Shown here in pieces: positions 18,540 through 26,938 of a DNA stretch of 64,000 nucleotides. Source of the DNA: Streptomyces sp. NBC_01723 (lineage in GTDB: Bacteria > Actinomycetota > Actinomycetes > Streptomycetales > Streptomycetaceae); assembly GCF_036246005.1 (NCBI RefSeq), contig NZ_CP109171.1, positions 4,886,001-4,950,000 of the forward strand, written 5' to 3'. Numbering within the stretch: position 1 is the stretch's first letter; each line of letters opens with the position of its first letter. The notes under the pieces were generated by a model. The model did not search any database. It was not told the origin of the DNA and was given only the letters and a program-made list of their open reading frames with translations. The translations under genes were made by a program, and so were the position numbers.

Positions 18540-19644
18540 CCCACGCGACGAGCCGCTCGTCCTCGGGATCGAGACCTCCTGCGACGAGACCGGCGTCGGT
18601 GTCGTGCGCGGCACCACCCTGCTGGCCGACGCCATCGCGTCCAGCGTCGACGAGCACGCCCGCTTCGGCGGCGTCGTCCCCGAAGTGGCGAGCCGCGCCC
18701 ACCTGGAGGCGATGGTCCCCACCATCGACCGCGCCCTCAAGGAGGCCGGGGTCAGCGCCCGCGACCTCGACGGCATCGCCGTCACCGCCGGTCCCGGCCT
18801 GGCCGGCGCCCTGCTGGTCGGCGTCTCGGCGGCCAAGGCGTACGCCTACGCCCTCGGCAAGCCCCTGTACGGCGTCAACCACCTCGCCTCGCACATCTGC
18901 GTCGACCAGCTGGAGCACGGCGCGCTGCCCGAGCCGACGATGGCGCTGCTGGTCTCCGGCGGCCACTCCTCGCTGCTGCTCTCGACGGACATCACCTCCG
19001 ACGTCCGCCCGATGGGCGCCACCATCGACGACGCGGCCGGCGAGGCCTTCGACAAGATCGCCCGGGTGCTGAACCTGGGCTTCCCCGGCGGCCCGGTCAT
19101 CGACCGGTACGCGCGCGAGGGCGACCCGAACGCGATCGCCTTCCCGCGCGGGCTGACCGGTCCGCGGGACCCGGCGTACGACTTCTCCTTCTCCGGGCTG
19201 AAGACGGCCGTGGCCCGCTGGATCGAGGCGAAGCGGGCGGCGGGGGAGGAGGTGCCGGTGCGGGACGTGTCGGCGTCCTTCCAGGAGGCGGTCGTGGACG
19301 TGCTGACCCGCAAGGCGGTGCGCGCCTGCAAGGACGAGGGCGTCGACCACCTGATGATCGGCGGCGGCGTCGCCGCCAACTCCCGGCTGCGCGCACTGGC
19401 CCAGGAGCGCTGCGAGGCGGCCGGCATCCGGCTGCGGGTGCCGCGCCCCAAGCTCTGCACGGACAACGGCGCCATGGTGGCCGCCCTCGGCGCCGAGATG
19501 GTCGCCCGCAACCGGGCCGCCTCCGACTGGGACCTGTCCGCGGACTCGTCGCTGCCGGTGACCGAACCGCACGTACCGGGGAACGGCCGCGGCCACTCGC
19601 ACGACCACGTCCACGAGGTCAGCAAGGAGAACCTGTACTCGTGA
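18532..19644 (+). CDS. tsaD: tRNA N6-adenosine threonylcarbamoyltransferase TsaD
   Basis: TsaD transfers the threonylcarbamoyl group to A37 of tRNA. The 370-aa protein has [16 protein letters not shown] and [14 protein letters not shown]. The metal-binding [11 protein letters not shown] follows (HxxxH, about residue 120), then [11 protein letters not shown] and the C-terminal [12 protein letters not shown]. The extra His-rich tail ([10 protein letters not shown]) is beyond the conserved core. The ATG overlaps rimI. An 84-aa gene starts in its stop codon, so four genes are coupled. Confidence 0.96.
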   Translation: MADPRDEPLVLGIETSCDETGVGVVRGTTLLADAIASSVDEHARFGGVVPEVASRAHLEAMVPTIDRALKEAGVSARDLDGIAVTAGPGLAGALLVGVSAAKAYAYALGKPLYGVNHLASHICVDQLEHGALPEPTMALLVSGGHSSLLLSTDITSDVRPMGATIDDAAGEAFDKIARVLNLGFPGGPVIDRYAREGDPNAIAFPRGLTGPRDPAYDFSFSGLKTAVARWIEAKRAAGEEVPVRDVSASFQEAVVDVLTRKAVRACKDEGVDHLMIGGGVAANSRLRALAQERCEAAGIRLRVPRPKLCTDNGAMVAALGAEMVARNRAASDWDLSADSSLPVTEPHVPGNGRGHSHDHVHEVSKENLYS

Positions 19645-19895
19645 CCGTCGCCCTGATGTGGGAGGCGCGGGCCGTGCCCGGCCGGGGCGCGGACCTGCTG
19701 GCCTGGACCCGCGCCCAGCCGCTCGCCGGCACCCCGCTCCGCCGCGAGACCCTGCGTGCCCCGCAGGACCGGGTGCTGGTCATCACCTGGTGGGACGCCC
19801 CGTACGACGCGAACCTGCCGGAACTGCCCGAACCTGACGGGGATCTGGTCACGAGGGCGGTGCACCGGTGGCGGTTCGAGTCGGTCGGTGACTGA
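19641..19895 (+). CDS. Small hypothetical protein, ABM-like fold possible
   Basis: The 84-aa protein begins [22 protein letters not shown] and contains [11 protein letters not shown], and ends [10 protein letters not shown]. The beta-helix-beta pattern and length resemble a single antibiotic-biosynthesis-monooxygenase (dimeric alpha-beta barrel) domain, but I am not sure. GTG 19641 overlaps the tsaD stop by 4 nt, so it is probably the last gene of the tsaB-rimI-tsaD operon. Confidence 0.65.
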   Translation: MTVALMWEARAVPGRGADLLAWTRAQPLAGTPLRRETLRAPQDRVLVITWWDAPYDANLPELPEPDGDLVTRAVHRWRFESVGD

Positions 19896-19970
19896 TCCGG
19901 TGCGCAATGCATCGATCGGGTAACCGAGTTGGCCGAGGGCGCCGCCCAACCGGGCCCCGCCGAAGAGAAT

Positions 19971-20372
19971 ATGAGGGTGTCCACTTCAGCTGACCTCGAA
20001 CTCGACGACGGTACGCCGGTCCGGTTCCTGCTGGCGCCCGCGGACGGCACGGTGCCGGTCCCGGACGACGACGACCTGCCGGACGGCATGGGCCGGGCGG
20101 TGCCGGTGGCCCGGAAGAGGGGCTCCGTCGCCCCGTTCGCGACCGGGGCGCTGCGCGGCGCGCTGAGCCCGCTGGGACCGCTCATCCAGGAGGTCCACGA
20201 CGCGGCCACGGACGTCCCCGATCCGCCCACCGAACTGAGCGTCACCTTCGGCGTCCAGGTGGGGCAGGACCTCAAGCTCGGGATCGTGGGCGGCACGGGC
20301 ACGGCCCACCTCACCGTCACCGCGAGCTGGAGACCCGCACCCGATCCCGGCACGACGACCGCCGGGGAGTGA
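19971..20372 (+). CDS. Trypco1-like (trypsin-co-occurring) domain protein
   Basis: The 133-aa protein opens with a beta-rich DLELDDGTPVRFLLAP. It contains ALSPLGPLIQEVHDAATDVPDPPTEL and ends SVTFGVQVGQDLKLGIVGGTGTAHLTVTASW. This matches my recollection of the CU044_2847/Trypco1 family, small beta proteins encoded next to trypsin-like peptidases in vWA-MoxR conflict systems. The next gene, a trypsin-like protein, starts 3 nt after its stop, supporting that assignment. The start could be ATG 19971 or GTG 19977 (GAAGAG at 19962-19967 is better spaced for the latter). Its role is inferred as regulator or substrate of the peptidase. Confidence 0.7.
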   Translation: MRVSTSADLELDDGTPVRFLLAPADGTVPVPDDDDLPDGMGRAVPVARKRGSVAPFATGALRGALSPLGPLIQEVHDAATDVPDPPTELSVTFGVQVGQDLKLGIVGGTGTAHLTVTASWRPAPDPGTTTAGE

Positions 20373-20375
20373 GGC

Positions 20376-22520
20376 GTGGGGTGGTTCGGAACCGCGGGGG
20401 ACGGTGCCGGCGATCCCTCCCGGTACGTCGTGTCGATACGGCGGGCCGAGGGCGGCAGGACCGTGGGGGCGGGCTTCGTGCTCGGCGGCGACACCGTGCT
20501 GACCTGCGCGCACGTGGTCAACGCCGCCTTGGACAGGCCGATGCTGGAGCCGCGCGCACCCGGCCCGGACGAGATCGCCGTCGAGGTTCACGACGGGGAC
20601 GCCGCGGTGAGGTACCCGGCCCGGGTGGCCCACTGGATCGCCCCGCGCGCCTCGGGGGGCGGGGCGGTGCCGCCGCAGGACGACGAGTGGCTCGGCGACC
20701 TCGCCGTACTCCGGGTCGACGGCCCGCCCGGCGGCCTGCCCGCCGGACCCCGGCTGGCGGCCATGGCGGCCGGCCAGCAGGTGGACGCCTGGCACGGCAC
20801 CGGCGAGGCCGCCACCTACGCCCGTCTCACCGTCCACGCGCCCGGCCGCTCCCGCGCCTACCTGGACGGGGCGCCCACCGGCATGGCGGTCGGCCCCGGC
20901 TACAGCGGCGGCCCGCTGTGGTGCGCGAGCGAGCGGGCCGTGGTCGGCCTGGTCGTCGCCCACTTCATGCCGCCCCGGAACCCCGGCACCGGCGCCCCCC
21001 TCCCGTACAGCCCCCAGCACCTGGTGCGGCGCAGCTGGGGCGTGCCCTGGCAGCGCGTCGAGGACGAACTGCGCCCGCTGGGCCTGCTGGAGGGCGCGGC
21101 GTCCGAGCAGCTCGACCCGGACGACCCCGCCTTCCTGCTGCTGATGGAGGCGATCGAGGACACCTTCCCCTCGGCGAGCAGCCGGGTGGCCGGCGCCCAG
21201 CGGCTCGCCCGGGCCTGCGGGGTCGCGGCCGGCAGCGACGTCACCCCGCCCACGCCCGAGGAGTTCGCCGCGTTCCTGCTCACCCACCCGCGGGCCCTCG
21301 CGGCGCTGGCCGGGAACCTGCGGCGCGGCGCCCCGCAGGACGCCGACCGGGTGCTGGCCGCGGGCGGACTGGCCCGCGCCCCCAGGCTGCTGTCCCCGCA
21401 GGAGCACACCGCCCTGCGCAAGCACCTGCGCACGATGGAGGCGGAGGTGCTCGCCCGGTTCCCCGAGGCGGTCCGCGCCGCCCTGCCGCACCTGGCGGCC
21501 ATGCCCGGCGGCGACACCGCGGAGGCCCTCCTCGACCAGCTGGAGGCGCTGCCCGGCGACGGCCGTGCGGGCAGCGGGGAGCGCAGGGTGCCCGCACTGC
21601 TGCGGGTGATGGAGTACGTCGGCGCGCTGTGCCCCGGTGCCCGACGGGCCGAGCTGCGGCTGTGGGCGGACGGGGTGGCGACCCGGCTCGGCATCGAACG
21701 GGCGGCGCTCGGCGAACGCCGCGCCGACGCCCAGGAGTGGGTGCGCTCCCTGCGCGCCCGCGCCGCCCGCGTCCGCGTACTGGTCCAGGTGACACCGGCC
21801 GGTCAGGGCCGTCACCGGCTGCGGATCTGGTGCGACGAGGGCGCCGGACCGCGCCAGGTCTCCACCGACAGCGTGCGCTCGTACTCCGCGCCCGAGGCGG
21901 CCCGCGAGGTGCTGCGCGTGCTCGACTCCCTCACCCCGCCCGCCCGTGACGAACGGCCGCCCCTCGTGGAGGTCCTGGTCGACCGGGCGGGCCTCAACCT
22001 GCCCGTGGACGAGTGGACGGTACGGGACCCGGAAGCGCTGGTTCCGGGCGTCCTCGGCGTGGAGTTCCCGCTGGTGGTGCACTGCCCCGAACTGCTGCGC
22101 AGGCACGGGCGCTTCATGGGCCACTGGCGCAGCCGCTGGGACCGGCTCGACTCGGGCAAGACCTTCGTGGTCTCCGAGGCGATGGACCGGGACACCATCT
22201 ACTCCCGGCTCGTCAACCAGCTCGACACCGTACGCGTCTGTGTGGACGTACCGCCCGGCCCGCGGGACGGCATCGTGCAGACCTGCCTCGCCCTGGGCAT
22301 ACCGGTGGTGGTGTGGGACCGCGGCCGCGACGGGGCCGCCCACACCGTCCGCCACATGGAGCGGGTCGCCACCCGTGAAATGCCCGACGGAGTACGCGAC
22401 TACCGCGCGGGAGCCAAGGCCAGCCCGCCCGACTACCCCGGCCGCCCGGTACTCGCCTGGGCGGACGCCGACCGCACCGTGCCCCGCCTGCACCTGACCG
22501 AACCCCAGGAGAGCACATGA
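20376..22520 (+). CDS. Trypsin-like serine protease fused to VMAP-C-like domain
   Basis: The 714-aa protein has an N-terminal trypsin-like domain (about residues 15-205) with an intact triad: His46 in LTCAHVV, Asp108 in WLGDLAVLRV, and Ser177 in GYSGGPLW. There is no signal peptide, so it should act in the cytoplasm. A middle alpha-helical region (about 245-440; LLLMEAIEDTFPSASSR, LLTHPRALAALAGNL) resembles effector-associated adaptor segments. The C-terminal region (about 466-714; LNLPVDEWTVRDP, WRSRWDRL, VVVWDRGRDG) fits the VMAP-C domain of vWA-MoxR systems. The MoxR gene overlaps its stop (ATGA). I infer it is the effector of the operon. Confidence 0.78.
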   Translation: MGWFGTAGDGAGDPSRYVVSIRRAEGGRTVGAGFVLGGDTVLTCAHVVNAALDRPMLEPRAPGPDEIAVEVHDGDAAVRYPARVAHWIAPRASGGGAVPPQDDEWLGDLAVLRVDGPPGGLPAGPRLAAMAAGQQVDAWHGTGEAATYARLTVHAPGRSRAYLDGAPTGMAVGPGYSGGPLWCASERAVVGLVVAHFMPPRNPGTGAPLPYSPQHLVRRSWGVPWQRVEDELRPLGLLEGAASEQLDPDDPAFLLLMEAIEDTFPSASSRVAGAQRLARACGVAAGSDVTPPTPEEFAAFLLTHPRALAALAGNLRRGAPQDADRVLAAGGLARAPRLLSPQEHTALRKHLRTMEAEVLARFPEAVRAALPHLAAMPGGDTAEALLDQLEALPGDGRAGSGERRVPALLRVMEYVGALCPGARRAELRLWADGVATRLGIERAALGERRADAQEWVRSLRARAARVRVLVQVTPAGQGRHRLRIWCDEGAGPRQVSTDSVRSYSAPEAAREVLRVLDSLTPPARDERPPLVEVLVDRAGLNLPVDEWTVRDPEALVPGVLGVEFPLVVHCPELLRRHGRFMGHWRSRWDRLDSGKTFVVSEAMDRDTIYSRLVNQLDTVRVCVDVPPGPRDGIVQTCLALGIPVVVWDRGRDGAAHTVRHMERVATREMPDGVRDYRAGAKASPPDYPGRPVLAWADADRTVPRLHLTEPQEST

Positions 22521-23467
22521 CATCCGCTGCCGACGCCGAATGGCGCCTCTTCCGCGGCGACGGCGTCCCCCGGTCCGTCTCCCTGCCCTCGGCGCCGCCG
22601 TGGCGCCGCTTCGTCCCCACCCGGTCCATGCGCCCGGAACTGCCCTACGTGATCGCGCCTCAGCACGCCGACGTGGTCAACGCGGCCCTGCACCTGCGCC
22701 GTCCGCTGCTGGTCACCGGACCGGCCGGCACCGGCAAGTCCTCCCTCGCCCGGGCCGTCGCCCACGAGCTGCGCCTGGGCGAACTGCTGCGCTGGCCGGT
22801 CAACAGCCGCTCCACCGTCAAGGACGCCCTCTACCAGTACGACGCCATCGGCCGGCTGCGGGAGACGACCCTCAGCCGGGACCGCGGCGAACGCGAGCCG
22901 CCCGTGGGCACGTTCATCCGGCTGGGCCCGCTCGGCACCGCGCTGGTGCCCTCCGCCAGCCCGCGCTGCCTGCTCGTCGACGAGATGGACAAGGGCGACG
23001 TCGACCTGCCGAACGACCTGCTCACCGTCTTCGAGGAGGGCTTCTTCGACATCCCGGAACTGACCCGGCTGCCGGAGGACATGGCCGACGTCGAGGTGCA
23101 GACCCACGACCACCGGGGCACCGTCCGGGTGCACCAGGGGCTCGTGCAGTGCGCCGAGTTCCCCGTCGTCGTCATCACCAGCAACGGCGAGCGCGACTTC
23201 CCGCCGGCGTTCCTGCGCCGCTGTCTGCGGCTCGACCTGCCGCTGCCGGACGAGGAGCGGCTGCGCACCATCGTCGCCGCGCACCTCGGCCCGGAGGCGA
23301 TGCGGGAGGCGGACGACCTGATCGAGGCGTTCCTGCGCCGCCGCGCCCTCGGTGAACTCGCCACCGACCAGTTGCTCAACGCGGTGTTCCTGCGCACCGG
23401 CGGCGTCGACCTGGACGCGGAGGGGCTGCTGGACGCCGTCCTGCACCAGCTCACCGGGGCGATGTGA
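22517..23467 (+). CDS. MoxR-type AAA+ ATPase
   Basis: The 316-aa protein is a complete MoxR-like AAA+ module. Walker A is GPAGTGKS (residues 68-75), Walker B is CLLVDEMDKGD (about 151-161), and sensor 1 is VVITSNGERDFPPAFLRRC with the arginine finger region. A small helical C-terminal lid follows. MoxR ATPases act as chaperones that remodel partners carrying vWA domains, and the next gene encodes one. It overlaps the protease gene by 4 nt upstream and the vWA gene by 4 nt downstream, so stoichiometric co-expression is likely. Confidence 0.9.
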   Translation: MTSAADAEWRLFRGDGVPRSVSLPSAPPWRRFVPTRSMRPELPYVIAPQHADVVNAALHLRRPLLVTGPAGTGKSSLARAVAHELRLGELLRWPVNSRSTVKDALYQYDAIGRLRETTLSRDRGEREPPVGTFIRLGPLGTALVPSASPRCLLVDEMDKGDVDLPNDLLTVFEEGFFDIPELTRLPEDMADVEVQTHDHRGTVRVHQGLVQCAEFPVVVITSNGERDFPPAFLRRCLRLDLPLPDEERLRTIVAAHLGPEAMREADDLIEAFLRRRALGELATDQLLNAVFLRTGGVDLDAEGLLDAVLHQLTGAM

Positions 23468-26400
23468 CCATGCCGGCCGGGGGAGAGCGGCTGGCCGAGG
23501 CGCTGCGGCTGCTCGGCGTCTGCCGGGTGGACCTGGACGCCGACCAGGTCCTCGACGTGCTGTGGCTGGCCCGGCGGCTGCCGGCGGGCGCCGAAGCACC
23601 CCTCCACCGGCAGGCACCCGCCCGCCCCCAGCCGAACGAACCCCCCGACGCCCCGGAGCCGGCGGACCGGCCCGCCCCGCCGCAGCGGACCTCCGAACCG
23701 GGCGACCCGGAACTGCCGGACCTCACCAGCCCCAGCACCCTGCACGCGGGCGTCCGCAACACCCCCGAGCCCCCGCCCCGGTTCGCGACCACCGGCCAGG
23801 AACCCCGGCGGGCCCTGCCGGTGCGCGTCCCGGAGGAGAAGGCGCTCGGCGACGAACTGGCGCTCGGACGGTCGCTCAGGCCGCTGCGCCGCCGCCACGA
23901 CAGCCGCCACCGCACGGAGATCGACGAGGACCGCACGGCCGCCGCACTCGCCGAGACCAACCTGCCCGACGTGGTGGTACGGCCGGTGCGCGAACGCTGG
24001 CTCAACCTCGTGCTGCTCGTCGACGACGGTCTGTCGATGCTGCTGTGGCACCGCCTCGGCACCGAACTGCGTACCCTCCTGGAACGTCTCGGCGCCTTCG
24101 CGGTCACCCGCGTCCTCGGCCTCGACACCCGCACCCCGGGACGGCCACGCCTGCACGCCCGGCCGTTCCGCCCCGGCAGCACCGAACTGCCGCTGAGCAC
24201 CGTCAACGACCCCTCCGGCCGCACCCTGCTGCTGGTCGTCAGCGACGGCATGGGCCCCGCCTGGCGGTCCGGCGCGATGCACGCGCTGCTCGCCGAGCGG
24301 GCGGCCCGCGGTCCCGTCGCGCTCCTGCACACCCTGCCGCCGGACATGTGGGAGGCCTCCGGCATCTCCGCCGAACGCTGGCAGGCCACCACCCGGCGCG
24401 TCGGCGGCGCCAACACCTCGTGGCAGGTCGTCGACCCGGTGCTGCCGCCCGAGCTGAGCCGGTTCGACGACATCCCGGTCCCCGTCCTCGAACCCACGGC
24501 GGGCTCCCTCGGCGTCTGGTCCCGCCTGCTCGCCTCGCCGGGCACCACCGTGGAGCTGCCCCTGCTGGTCCGCCCCGACCGGTACGCCGCCGTCGCCCCC
24601 GCGCGGGACCTGAGCAGCGCCCAGCACTTCCGCGACGCCGCCACCCCGGAGGCGTACCGCCTGGCCGCCCACCTCGCGGCGGTGGCCCCGCTGTCGGTGC
24701 CCGTGATGCGGCTGGTGCAGACGGCGGTGCCTTGGCCGGCCACCACCTCCCACCTGGCGGAGGTGTTCCTCGGCGGCCTGGTCCGCCCGCATCCGGCGCC
24801 CGTGTCGGGGCCGCTGCCCGCCAAGCACCGGGTCTTCGACTTCACCGACACCTCCAAGACGGTCCTGCTCGACGCGGTCCCGCAGGCCGAACTCCTGCGC
24901 ACCGGCCGCCGGATCGGGCGCCGCCTGGAGGAGCTGGCCGGGAACTCCCCGGACTTCCCGGCCTGGCTGCTCCATCCCGACGGCTCCGACGTCCTGCCAG
25001 GCTCCCAGCAGCCGTTCACCAGCGTCGAGCGCAGGCTGCTCGCCCGGTTCGGGGTGTCGGTCGGCGGCGAGCGCCCCGCCCCCGGTCCCGGCTCGCCGGG
25101 GTCCGGCACCGGCCGGGACGACTGGGAGCCGCTCACCAAGGACGACCCGCGCCGCATCGGCCGGTACGAGCTGCGCGGCCGTCGGCGCGGGCGGCGCACG
25201 ATCGTCTACCGGGGCGTCGACCGGCGGGGCCGGGAGGCCGTACTGCGGATACCGCGCCCCGACCTGCCCGCCGTCAACGCCGGACTCGTCACGGTGGAGG
25301 CCGAGGCGCTGTCCCGGCTGGACGGCCAGTACGCGCCCGTGCTGCTCGCCAGCGGGCTCCGGGACGCTCCGCCCTGGCTGGCCATGACCCCGATCGCGGA
25401 CGCGGCGGCGCCCGACGCCCCGCCGCTGCGGCTCTCGGAGATCTTCACCCGGGCCCTGACCGACGGCACCGCCCCCTTCGACATCCTCCAGGGCCTGCTC
25501 GTCTCCTGCTACCTCGCCAACGCGGTCGCCCTCTGCCACCTCAACGGCCTCGTGCCCGCCACCCTCGACGCCGACAGCGTGTACGTGCTGCGCCGCACCG
25601 TCGTCCTGGGCGACCTGTCGGACTGCGCCGTCGACGGCGCGTACCTGGGCTCGGGCGCCGCACCCACCCGCGAGGACAACGTGCGGGCCCTCGGGGAACT
25701 GCTCCAGGTCATCAGCACCAAGGCAGGCTGGGACCTGCCGGGACTGCCCGAGGGCATGCACCTGTGGCAGGGCGACACCTGGGAGCAGCTGCGCCGCCTC
25801 GTACTGCGCTGCATGGACCCGGACCCGGCCGTGCGGCCCGGGGCGGGCGAGGTCGCCGAGGTCCTCGCCCGTTACGTCGCCCGCACCCGCCTCCAGCTCG
25901 GCGAGGCCGTTTCGCGCGGCGCCCAGGGCGGCCCGGCCGCGCGCGTGCCGCTCACCCCGCCCGCCACCGCCGTCCCCGCACCACGCTCGACGCTGCGGCT
26001 GCCGCGCTTCGGTACCGGCCGCCGGGAGGCGCAGCACCGTATGGAGCGGGTGCGGAGCGCGCCCCTGCCGCACAGCAGGCGCCTCACCCTGATCGGCGCC
26101 TACCACTACAGTGGACGCGCCACGACCACCATGGTGCTCGGCTCCGTCCTCGCCGCCGCGCGCGGCGAGCCCGTCCTCGCCCTCGACGGATCCGCCTCCG
26201 AGGGATCGCTGGACGCCTTCCTCACCGACCGCAACCCGGCCGTCGTACGCGACCTGGCGGCCCTGCCGCCCGCACCGGCCTACGAGGAGATCCGCGCCCG
26301 CACGACCCGGCTGCCGTCCGGCCTCGAAGTGGTCGCCCACCGCAGTGGCCACTTCAGCCCCAACCCGGCCCACCAGCAGGAGTACGCGCACGTGCTGGGG

Positions 26401-26802
26401 CAGACGGCGCACTACTACCCCTTCGTCCTCACCGACTGGTCCCCGCTGCGGCTCGACCGCTCGGCCGACGTGGTCCTCGACCACACCGACCGGCTGATCC
26501 TCTGCTGCGGGACCGCGGACTGGTTCCTGGACGCGGCCGTCCGCGCCCTCACCATCGTCCGCGGCGCCGGCCGGGAGGAGCAGGCGCGGCGGACGATCGT
26601 CGTCGCCACCGACCTCGGCGGGCCCACGGGACGGCCCCTGCCGTCGGCGTTCGCCCGGCGGCTGCGCGTCGATCCCGGGCAGGTGCTGAACGTACCCTTC
26701 GACCCCGCCCTGCAGTCGCCCGGCTGGCAGCTGCACCGGCTGCGACCGGCCACGACGGAAGCGTTCCTCCGACTGGCCGAACTGGTGACGGAGGAGGGCT
26801 GA
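23464..26802 (+). CDS. SAV_2336-type vWA-like / pseudokinase / ParA-like fusion protein
   Basis: The 1112-aa multidomain protein starts with a Pro-rich region (residues 40-130). A vWA-like domain follows (about 165-450; LVLLVDDGLSMLLW replaces the usual DxSxS metal site, with LLLVVSDGMG after it). Residues about 565-805 resemble a protein kinase (GRYELRG start), but the catalytic loop reads CHLNGLVPATLDADSV and the DFG position reads LGDLSD, so it should be inactive. Residues about 874-1112 look like a ParA/MinD ATPase, yet the P-loop reads AYHYSGRATTTM without the conserved Gly-Lys. SAV_2336 N-terminal-related is the likely family name. It closes the four-gene operon. Confidence 0.72.
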   Translation: MTMPAGGERLAEALRLLGVCRVDLDADQVLDVLWLARRLPAGAEAPLHRQAPARPQPNEPPDAPEPADRPAPPQRTSEPGDPELPDLTSPSTLHAGVRNTPEPPPRFATTGQEPRRALPVRVPEEKALGDELALGRSLRPLRRRHDSRHRTEIDEDRTAAALAETNLPDVVVRPVRERWLNLVLLVDDGLSMLLWHRLGTELRTLLERLGAFAVTRVLGLDTRTPGRPRLHARPFRPGSTELPLSTVNDPSGRTLLLVVSDGMGPAWRSGAMHALLAERAARGPVALLHTLPPDMWEASGISAERWQATTRRVGGANTSWQVVDPVLPPELSRFDDIPVPVLEPTAGSLGVWSRLLASPGTTVELPLLVRPDRYAAVAPARDLSSAQHFRDAATPEAYRLAAHLAAVAPLSVPVMRLVQTAVPWPATTSHLAEVFLGGLVRPHPAPVSGPLPAKHRVFDFTDTSKTVLLDAVPQAELLRTGRRIGRRLEELAGNSPDFPAWLLHPDGSDVLPGSQQPFTSVERRLLARFGVSVGGERPAPGPGSPGSGTGRDDWEPLTKDDPRRIGRYELRGRRRGRRTIVYRGVDRRGREAVLRIPRPDLPAVNAGLVTVEAEALSRLDGQYAPVLLASGLRDAPPWLAMTPIADAAAPDAPPLRLSEIFTRALTDGTAPFDILQGLLVSCYLANAVALCHLNGLVPATLDADSVYVLRRTVVLGDLSDCAVDGAYLGSGAAPTREDNVRALGELLQVISTKAGWDLPGLPEGMHLWQGDTWEQLRRLVLRCMDPDPAVRPGAGEVAEVLARYVARTRLQLGEAVSRGAQGGPAARVPLTPPATAVPAPRSTLRLPRFGTGRREAQHRMERVRSAPLPHSRRLTLIGAYHYSGRATTTMVLGSVLAAARGEPVLALDGSASEGSLDAFLTDRNPAVVRDLAALPPAPAYEEIRARTTRLPSGLEVVAHRSGHFSPNPAHQQEYAHVLGQTAHYYPFVLTDWSPLRLDRSADVVLDHTDRLILCCGTADWFLDAAVRALTIVRGAGREEQARRTIVVATDLGGPTGRPLPSAFARRLRVDPGQVLNVPFDPALQSPGWQLHRLRPATTEAFLRLAELVTEEG

Positions 26803-26826
26803 ACCGATGGGCCCGGACAGGGGCGT

Positions 26827-26858
26827 CGAATGTTTTGCCGTGTCCACCGAATGTTTTG
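26827..26858. promoter_or_regulatory. Direct repeats upstream of the LacI-family gene
   Basis: Two exact copies of CGAATGTTTTG start at 26827 and 26848, 21 bp (two helical turns) apart. They are conspicuously AT-rich for this genome. They sit about 70-80 bp upstream of the probable TACGAT -10 box of the regulator gene. Confidence 0.55.
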
Positions 26859-26938
26859 ATGCGTGCCCGGTGTGACCATCCGCTCCCCGGCCCGCCGAGG
26901 GCTTCGTCAAGCGGGCCCGCAGGGTTACGATCGCCGCC

